In this document: piece after piece, positions 56,257-64,000 of the stretch
Layout: each line of letters opens with the position of its first letter
Position numbering within the stretch: the first letter of the stretch is position 1
Assembly (NCBI RefSeq): GCF_043555985.1
Contig: NZ_JBIGIC010000007.1
Span: 1-64,000 of the forward strand
Length of the DNA stretch: 64,000 nt
From: Pelomonas candidula
GTDB taxonomy: Bacteria; Pseudomonadota; Gammaproteobacteria; Burkholderiales; Burkholderiaceae_C
Direction of reading: 5' to 3'
Position numbers and translations under genes: made by a program
Notes under the pieces: generated by a model
The model's database searches: none
Told to the model about the DNA's origin: nothing
Seen by the model: the letters and a program-made list of their open reading frames with translations, nothing else

Positions 56257-57813
56257 CTACCTCTTCATGAAATCGGGAGACGCCAGCAGCAGCGCAACCT
56301 GCTGGCCGGCGGGCTCGGTGGCCAGCGTGCGCCGCGTCGGCTCGCTGACCGAGGCGCCCAGCGTGCTGGTCAGCCGCTCGGCAGTGATGCCGCTGCGCTG
56401 GCCCAGCGTCGTCGCGAGCTGCACGCGCTGCGTCAGCGCCTCGGGGTTGCGCCAGGCGGCGGCGGTGTTCTTGTAGCCGTCGGGTGTCAGCGCGCCGTAC
56501 AGCGGCTGTCCGGCCTGCGTCAGCGCCTGCTGCAGCGGCTGCGGGGTGTTCAGGGGCAGGTCCAGCGCGCGCATCGTGGACAGCAGGTACTGGTAGGGCG
56601 TCTTGAACTTCGCCTGATAGGCGTCGCGGCTCCAGAACTCGTCGGCGCGGATCAGCGTGCGCGTCAGTTCGCGCAGGTCGCCGCCGGTGGCCTTGAAGTT
56701 GTCGGCCAGCTTGTTGACGAGGCTGGCCGGCGGCTCGTCGGCGACGAAGGCCTGTGCGAACTTGAAGGCCAGGTGGCGGGCCGTGGCCGGGTGGGCGGCC
56801 AGCACGTCCAGTGCGTGCTCGCCTTCGGCCTGGCCACCGCCCCGGATCTGCTGGCCCAGCCAGGTCTTGCTGCCGTGGTCATGCCGGTTCGCATCGAACT
56901 CGAACACGTCGCCGCTGCCGCCGATCAGCACCTTGCGCTGCTCCAGCCCCCAGCCGGTCAGCATGCGGGCCAGCTCGGTCACATCGCGCTGCGTGTAGCC
57001 GCCGTCCACGCCCAGCGTGTGCAGTTCCATCACCTCACGGGCGTAGTTCTCGTTGAGGCCCTTGGGCACGCGCGCCTTCAGCTCCGGGCGCTGGGCCAGG
57101 AAGCGCCGGCCGGCGCGCGAGGGCTGGTAGCCGGGTGCGACGCTCTGCGCGTTGTCCAGGTAGACCAGCATCGCCGGGTGCTTGGCGGTGGCGCCCAGCA
57201 TGTCGCGGAAGCGCCCCAGCACGAAAGGACGGATGGCGCGCTGCTCGTAGTCGGCCACCAGCACGCCCACCGGCCCCTTGCCGGCATAGACGTTGAAGTG
57301 GTTGAACCAGAACTCGGTCAGCACCTCCTCCAGCTGCGCCGGGCTCTGCAGCCCGCGCGCCAGCCGCGCCGTGGCGGCCTGCTGCACCAGCGGGCGCACC
57401 TTCTCGCGCACCGCGTTCAGCGCGTCGGCGCTGGGTGTCTCGCCCTTGGCCTGCTCGCGCTTGGCCTCGCGGGTGGCCTTGATGGCGTCGCGGTAGCGGC
57501 CCAGCAGCTCGGCCTGGCCCAGCTTGAGCACGTCCAGTCCGCCCAGTCGTTCGGTCAGCGCGGCGGGCTGCGGCAGGTGGCGAGGCTCCAGCTGCTCGGT
57601 GAGGAAGCGCTCCAGCCACTTGTCGGCACCCTGCTCGGCGATGGCCGCGGCATCGGCCGGGCACGGGCCGTAGCCCAGGCGGTTGAGGGCGTGCAGCGCG
57701 CGTTCGTCAGCGCTCAGGCCGGGGCCGGTGGCGGCCTTGCCGTGGTGGGGCAGCAGGGCGGCGCCCATCAGCGCCGCGCCGCTGCTCAACATGAAGCGGC
57801 GGTTCTTGTTCAT
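56257..57813 (-). CDS. DUF1800 family exported protein
   Basis: A 518-aa protein of the DUF1800 family with a leader MNKNRRFMLSSGAALMGAALL. Characteristic blocks: ALHALNRLGYGPCPADAAAI, EFWFNHFNVYAGKGPVG, KGLNENYAREVMELHTLGVDGGYTQRDVTELARMLTGWGL and LAFKFAQAFVADEPP. The family accompanies DUF1501 and is probably exported with it. The ATG at 57813 places the signal at the N terminus. The pair is separated by an 85-bp spacer containing a dispersed repeat. Confidence 0.92.
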   Translation of the reverse strand: MNKNRRFMLSSGAALMGAALLPHHGKAATGPGLSADERALHALNRLGYGPCPADAAAIAEQGADKWLERFLTEQLEPRHLPQPAALTERLGGLDVLKLGQAELLGRYRDAIKATREAKREQAKGETPSADALNAVREKVRPLVQQAATARLARGLQSPAQLEEVLTEFWFNHFNVYAGKGPVGVLVADYEQRAIRPFVLGRFRDMLGATAKHPAMLVYLDNAQSVAPGYQPSRAGRRFLAQRPELKARVPKGLNENYAREVMELHTLGVDGGYTQRDVTELARMLTGWGLEQRKVLIGGSGDVFEFDANRHDHGSKTWLGQQIRGGGQAEGEHALDVLAAHPATARHLAFKFAQAFVADEPPASLVNKLADNFKATGGDLRELTRTLIRADEFWSRDAYQAKFKTPYQYLLSTMRALDLPLNTPQPLQQALTQAGQPLYGALTPDGYKNTAAAWRNPEALTQRVQLATTLGQRSGITAERLTSTLGASVSEPTRRTLATEPAGQQVALLLASPDFMKR

Positions 57814-57941
57814 GGCGGAACTCCGTCGTTTGAACGAAGCATCCCGCCGACCACGCAAGGCCGTGTGACCCCAGCGCAAAGATTTGTGTCAACGTCTGAC
57901 AGCGTCCCGCACAAGAGGGACTGTCATCGTGGCGCAGGCTC

Positions 57942-58313
57942 CTAGCCCAGCCAGCGCTCCAGGCTGCGCAGCGTCGCCGCCACGTCCAGCGGCTTGGACC
58001 AGTAGCCGTCAAAGCCGCCGCGGCGTGCCAGGTCGGCGGCAACGAACTCGGCCTCGGCCGTCACGAGCACCGCCGGCACGGTGGCCGGGAGGCCGGCGTC
58101 GCGCAGCTTGGCGAGCAACTCGTCGCCGGCCGCGTCGGGCAGGTGCAGGTCGCAAAGCACCAGGTCCACCCGGCGTTCGGCCACGAAGCGCCGTGCCTCG
58201 GCCCCGCTGCGCGCCACCAGCAGGCTGCAGCCGGTGCGCAACTCGACGATGCCCTGCATCAGCATCGCGTTGACCGGATCGTCCTCGACGTAGAGCACCA
58301 CGCGCATCGTCAT
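57942..58313 (-). CDS. Single-domain response regulator
   Basis: A 123-aa CheY-like receiver: acidic pocket E10-D11-D12 (YVEDDP), phospho-acceptor D55 (LVLCDLHLPD), Thr in LVTAEAEF and Lys in WSKPLD. It has no output domain, so it probably works by protein contact or in a phosphorelay. ATG at 58313 behind AGAGGG. It lies beside the REC-HPt gene and downstream of an AT-rich palindrome (58414-58430). Confidence 0.88.
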   Translation of the reverse strand: MTMRVVLYVEDDPVNAMLMQGIVELRTGCSLLVARSGAEARRFVAERRVDLVLCDLHLPDAAGDELLAKLRDAGLPATVPAVLVTAEAEFVAADLARRGGFDGYWSKPLDVAATLRSLERWLG

Positions 58314-58413
58314 GCCACCCTCTTGCTCGGCAGCCGCGTCGCGGGTGCGGGGTGGAGGTGGGAGGCGAAGCGGGTGCGGGTCATCGTGGTACTGCCAAAT
58401 GGTCAAGTGCCAT

Positions 58414-58430
58414 TATCAAATTTATTGATA
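58414..58430. promoter_or_regulatory. AT-rich palindrome upstream of the single-domain response regulator
   Basis: TATCAA-ATTTA-TTGATA is a perfect 6-5-6 inverted repeat in GC-rich surroundings, about 100 bp before the regulator's ATG. It matches TATCGAATTTATCAATT at 32054-32070, upstream of the chemoreceptor, in 13 of 17 positions. Confidence 0.45.
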
Positions 58431-58513
58431 GGAATGCCCTTGTCGTCTGCCCCTGAATCCGGGGGCAGCGCCGCGGATTTGCCGGAAGTATTGCTTGAAG
58501 TGCCGGAGCGTGT

Positions 58514-59236
58514 TCAGACGCCGCGGCGCGCGCCGAGGCTCACAAGGCCTTGCGCCAGGTCGGCCCAGCCGGTGCCTGTTTGCCCCAGCGCGGCGGCGTC
58601 CTCGATGGCACGGGCCTGATCGGCCAGGCCGGGGTGGCCGATCAGTTCCAGCACCGCCTTGAGCCCGTGGGCCACGCGGCGCAACGCCGCAGCATCGGCG
58701 CCGGCGACCGCGGCATCGCCCTGCGCGAGGTCGTCCGTGAAGCGGGCAATGCAGCCGTCGCGGAAGCTCTCGAACAGCGCACGGTCGCCGCCGAAGTGGC
58801 GCTGCACCGGGTCGTCCGCCACCGCCGCAGCCGTCGCCGCGGGCGTGCCGCCGGGCAGCAGCTCGGCGACGGTGTCCAGCAGCTCGACGAGCGGCACGGG
58901 CTTGCGCAGCGTGCGGGCCACGCCGCGGGCCTCCAGCGCAGCCTGGCGGGTCTCATGCAGGCCGGCGCTGAAGACCACCCACGGCGGCGCACCGTCGGCC
59001 AGCGCGAAACCTTCGGCCAGCAGCGTCTCGGCCGAGCCGTCGGGCAGCATCAGGTCGCTGACGACGAGCTGCCAGCCACCCTCCACCAGCGCCTGGCGCG
59101 CGCCGGCCAGGCTGCGCACGACATGTAGCTCGACCGCCGGCGCAGCGGCATCGTGGCCGGGCAGTTCTTCCAGTGCCAGCTCGACGAAGCGGGCGATCGA
59201 GGCGTCGTCCTCGATGAGCAGCAGGCGCGCGGCCAT
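58514..59236 (-). CDS. Receiver-HPt phosphotransfer protein
   Basis: A 240-aa protein with an N-terminal receiver domain (IEDD at 8-11, phospho-acceptor D61 in VVSDLMLPD, Lys in RKPVPL) and a C-terminal HPt domain with phospho-accepting H190 in RRVAHGLKAVLELIG. Together they form the middle steps of a multistep phosphorelay. The ATG at 59236 is 11 bp after the upstream HTH-REC gene, so the two are co-transcribed. Confidence 0.87.
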   Translation of the reverse strand: MAARLLLIEDDASIARFVELALEELPGHDAAAPAVELHVVRSLAGARQALVEGGWQLVVSDLMLPDGSAETLLAEGFALADGAPPWVVFSAGLHETRQAALEARGVARTLRKPVPLVELLDTVAELLPGGTPAATAAAVADDPVQRHFGGDRALFESFRDGCIARFTDDLAQGDAAVAGADAAALRRVAHGLKAVLELIGHPGLADQARAIEDAAALGQTGTGWADLAQGLVSLGARRGV

Positions 59237-59247
59237 CGCGGGCAGCG

Positions 59248-59877
59248 TCAGGCCGGCTGTGCTGCGGTGGCTTCGGCCAGCAGCGGCGGCAGCTGTGTGA
59301 CGAGGGATGTCTTGTGCACGACCGGCACGCCCTCCAGCGCGAAGCGGTAGGGCGCGCGCTGGGCTTCGTCCAGCGCGGTGACGACGATGAGCCGGCTGCG
59401 GGCGAACTGCGGGTGCGAGCGCAGGCTGGTGATCAGCGTGGCGCCGTCGATGCCGGGCAGCAGGATGTCGATGAGCAGCACATCGGGCTCCAGCCGCCCC
59501 GCCAGCGCGAGGCCGGCGATGCCGTCTGAGGCGACGTGCAGCTCGGCGCCCGGCAGTTCGCGCTTGACGATCAGGCTGATGAGGTTCTGGAAGTGCACCG
59601 AGTCCTCGATCAGCAGCAGCGTCATCGGCCGCCCCGTGGCGGGGGCTTCGTGCCCGGCCTCCGGCGGCGCTGCAGCGGCGGTGCCGCCGCGGCTGGCGAG
59701 CCAGGCGTCCAGCGAGCTGCGCAGGATGCGGCGGTGACCGCCGGGCGTCTTCCAGGCCTGCAGTTCGCCGCGGTCCACCATCAGCTGCACCGAGCGCACG
59801 GCCATGCCCAGCTGCTGGGCGGCCTCGGTCGTGGAACAGGTTTCGGGCACGGTTGCGGTGCGATTCACACGCGACAT
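59248..59877 (-). CDS. Excisionase-type HTH fused to a receiver domain
   Basis: A 209-aa protein with an N-terminal helix-turn-helix of excisionase/MerR-like type (~14-60, TTEAAQQLGMAVRSVQLMVDRGELQAWKTPGGHRRI), an Ala/Pro linker and a C-terminal receiver (LLLIEDS, phospho-acceptor D137 in VLLIDILLPG, Thr in VVTALDE). In most DNA-binding response regulators the receiver is N-terminal, so the order is reversed here. It is divergent from the HD-GYP gene over a 90-bp AT-rich spacer. Confidence 0.87.
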   Translation of the reverse strand: MSRVNRTATVPETCSTTEAAQQLGMAVRSVQLMVDRGELQAWKTPGGHRRILRSSLDAWLASRGGTAAAAPPEAGHEAPATGRPMTLLLIEDSVHFQNLISLIVKRELPGAELHVASDGIAGLALAGRLEPDVLLIDILLPGIDGATLITSLRSHPQFARSRLIVVTALDEAQRAPYRFALEGVPVVHKTSLVTQLPPLLAEATAAQPA

Positions 59878-59913
59878 TTTGCCGAATTCCCGGAGTGACG
59901 CCCAGCACTGTTT

Positions 59914-59940
59914 ATTTGATAAAAATATGTCTATTCGATA
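59914..59940. promoter_or_regulatory. Paired ATTYGATA motifs in the HTH-REC / HD-GYP divergent spacer
   Basis: ATTTGATA (59914-59921) and ATTCGATA (59933-59940) are direct copies 19 bp apart; their complement TATCRAAT also occurs at 32054-32061 and 58414. They probably mark a shared regulator's binding site. Confidence 0.4.
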
Positions 59941-59967
59941 ATTCCTTATCCAAGCCGGAGTTTCGCC

Positions 59968-60627
59968 ATGCCCGTCACCGCCACCCAGGTTCCGACCGAT
60001 GCCCGCGCCACGGCGCCGCAGCGCTCCAGTGCGGCGGACTTACGGCGCCAGGAGGGCGCCCACGCTCACCGTGTACGGCTGGGGCATCTTTCCGAGGCAC
60101 TGGCCCGCCACCTGGGGCTGGACGCCGACACGGCCCAGCTGCTGCGGCTGGCCGCGCCGCTGCACGACGTGGGTGAAGCCGACCCCGCTGCGGCCTTCGA
60201 GCCCCCCTGGTCGCTGACGGCCGCCGAGGAGCGGCGCCGTCGCCAGGCGCAGCCGGAGCGCGGCGCGGCGCTGCTGGGCGGCTCGCGGCTGCCGCTGTTC
60301 GCGCTGGCCGCAGAGATCGCCCTGCACCACCGCGAACGCTGGGATGGCAACGGCTACCCGCAGGGCCTGCGCGGCAAGGCCATCCCGCTGTCGGCACGCA
60401 TCGTTGCGGTGGTGGACTATTTCGACGCGTTGACGATGAACCGCCGCTACCGGCCCGCCCGTGCGGACGACCGCGCGCTGGCCATGCTGGCCGAGCAGTC
60501 CGGCAGCGCCTTCGATCCCGAGATCGTCGCCGCCTTTCTCGCCCACGCGCCGGCGCTGATCGCGCTGCGCGACCGCATCGACGCGGCCGGTGCCGGCGCG
60601 GCGATGCCGCGGCGGGCGGGCTTGTGA
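59968..60627 (+). CDS. HD-GYP-type phosphodiesterase
   Basis: A 219-aa HD-domain protein. It has H66-D67 (PLHDVGE), the H120-H121 pair (ALHHRERWDGNGYPQGL) and the GYP motif at 129-131, the pattern of HD-GYP enzymes that degrade cyclic di-GMP. DALTMNRRYRPA replaces the usual DALTxxRPYR. There is no receiver or sensor domain. The HD-GYP stop overlaps the GTG of the binding-protein gene, so it is coupled to the sensor genes downstream. Confidence 0.88.
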   Translation: MPVTATQVPTDARATAPQRSSAADLRRQEGAHAHRVRLGHLSEALARHLGLDADTAQLLRLAAPLHDVGEADPAAAFEPPWSLTAAEERRRRQAQPERGAALLGGSRLPLFALAAEIALHHRERWDGNGYPQGLRGKAIPLSARIVAVVDYFDALTMNRRYRPARADDRALAMLAEQSGSAFDPEIVAAFLAHAPALIALRDRIDAAGAGAAMPRRAGL

Positions 60628-61408
60628 AGCGGCTGATCGGGGCCGTCCTCGGCCTCCTGCTGGGCGCTGCCGCCGGTGCCGCGCCGCCGCCGGTGGCCCA
60701 GCGCGTGCACGCCAGCGGCGAGCTGCGCGTGTGCATCTGGCCCGACTACTACGGCATCTCGCTGCGCAACCCGCGCACCGGCCAGCTGTCGGGCATCGAC
60801 ATCGACCTCTCCGCTGCCTTCGCTGCCGACCTGGGCGTCACGCCGCGCTACGTCGACTCGTCGTTCCAGACCTTCGTCGACGACCTGCTGCACGACCGCT
60901 GCGACGTGGCCATGTTCGCCGTCGGCCGCACGGCCCAGCGCGAGCGCGAGCTGCGCTTCAGCCGGCCCTACCTGGAGAGCGACATCTACGCCGTGACGAC
61001 GCGAAGCAGCCGCGTCGTGCAGCGCTGGGAGGACCTGGACAAGCCCGGCGTGCGCATCGCCGTGCAGGCCGGCACCTTCATGGAGACGGTCATGGCGGGC
61101 GCGTTGAAGCGCGCTACCCTCGTGGTCGTGCGGCCCCCGGACACGCGCGAGCGCGAGCTCGAGGCCGGCCGCGTGGATGCCTTCATGACCGACTACCCCT
61201 ACAGCCGCCGCCTGCTTGACAGCGCCGACTGGGCCCGCCTTGTCGCGCCGCCCTCGGCGTTCTACGTGATGCCCTACGCCTACGCGGTCAAGCCCGGTGA
61301 CAAGGCCTGGCAGGGGCAGGTCGACGACTTCGTCGCCCGCATCCAGCGCGACGGCCGGCTGCGCGCGGCGGCCGAGCGCCACGGCCTGGGCGCGATCGTT
61401 CGCACGCG

Positions 61409-61412
<4 letters not shown>
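60624..61412 (+). CDS. Periplasmic amino-acid-type substrate-binding protein
   Basis: A 262-aa family 3 solute-binding protein with a signal peptide (GTG start; LIGAVLGLLLGAAAGAA). Signatures: GELRVCIWPDYYGIS, LSGIDIDLSAAFAADLGV and LRFSRPYLESDIYAV. It starts at the GTG overlapping the HD-GYP stop and ends overlapping the histidine kinase gene, so it is probably the ligand sensor for that kinase rather than part of an importer. Confidence 0.9.
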
Positions 61413-63907
<2,495 letters not shown>

Positions 63908-64000
63908 CCAGCAGCCGCTTCAGCTCCGGCGTTTGCGGCCGGGCCAGCAGCTCGGCGGGTGGGCCGGACTCCAGCACGCGGCCGTCGTGCAGGAAGACGA

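Noticed and set aside
59914..59950. Flagellar sigma-28 promoter before the HD-GYP gene
   Set aside because: TAAA and CGATAA are present but their spacing is too short for the consensus.

Overview
The window comes from a chromosome of a high-GC betaproteobacterium, most probably a Burkholderiales member of the Rubrivivax/Roseateles/Rhizobacter kind. The pointers are strongly GC-biased codon use, a PhaM-type PHB-granule protein, the lpxL-dapF-DUF484-xerC cluster, glcDEF with an LldP/GlcA permease, and dispersed short intergenic repeats. No rRNA or tRNA gene and no CRISPR array was recognised.

Left part (1-20,904): the glmS-side portion of a large Tn7-like transposon with visibly lower GC and more AT-rich spacers. 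Its boundary is readable. Two abutting 20-bp repeats (20,858-20,897) that resemble the TnsB sites of Tn7 precede an ACA terminus at about 20,904, 23 bp past the glmS stop codon, the classical attTn7 position. The element carries tnsA-tnsB-tnsC (6,362-10,756, reading toward glmS) and, next to glmS, a leftward operon tnsD/tniQ2 - xre - tniQ1 (20,843-17,253). Between them is a cargo island: a leftward operon of a metallo-beta-lactamase-fold protein, an E2-E1-JAB triple fusion and a small C-x2-C/H-x2-H protein; a divergent WYL-domain regulator; a four-helix membrane protein; and a broken second metallo-beta-lactamase-like gene. Left of tnsA are an unrecognised 293-aa gene and a 1285-aa protein ending in a PD-(D/E)XK nuclease motif. 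The extreme left holds an IS21-type end that truncates an Xre/MbcA-type antitoxin gene. The far end of the transposon is outside the window.

Right part (20,928-64,000): ordinary chromosome. In order: glmS; a divergent Lrp/AsnC regulator; a secreted protein; rlmI; a tightly overlapping leftward operon lpxL-dapF-DUF484-xerC-(envelope protein); metK with a structured leader; a chemoreceptor; a leftward glycolate/lactate cluster (permease, glcD, glcE, methyltransferase, lrgA, lrgB, glcF) below a LysR regulator; a solute-binding protein, phaM, a retropepsin-like protease and a TraB/GumN protein; three small envelope genes; a five-gene MacAB-TolC-like export operon; an NRAMP metal transporter; a DUF1800-DUF1501 pair with a 29-aa membrane peptide; and a signalling cluster (three response-regulator proteins, an HD-GYP protein, a periplasmic binding protein and a PAS histidine kinase). 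The 3' end of an amino-acid ABC transporter ATPase closes the window.

Functional reading: TnsABC form the transposition core. The 594-aa TniQ probably directs insertion to glmS, and the 465-aa TniQ, downstream of a self-operating Xre repressor, probably serves a second target pathway. The ubiquitin-like module under WYL control and the large nuclease protein look like anti-phage or anti-plasmid cargo.
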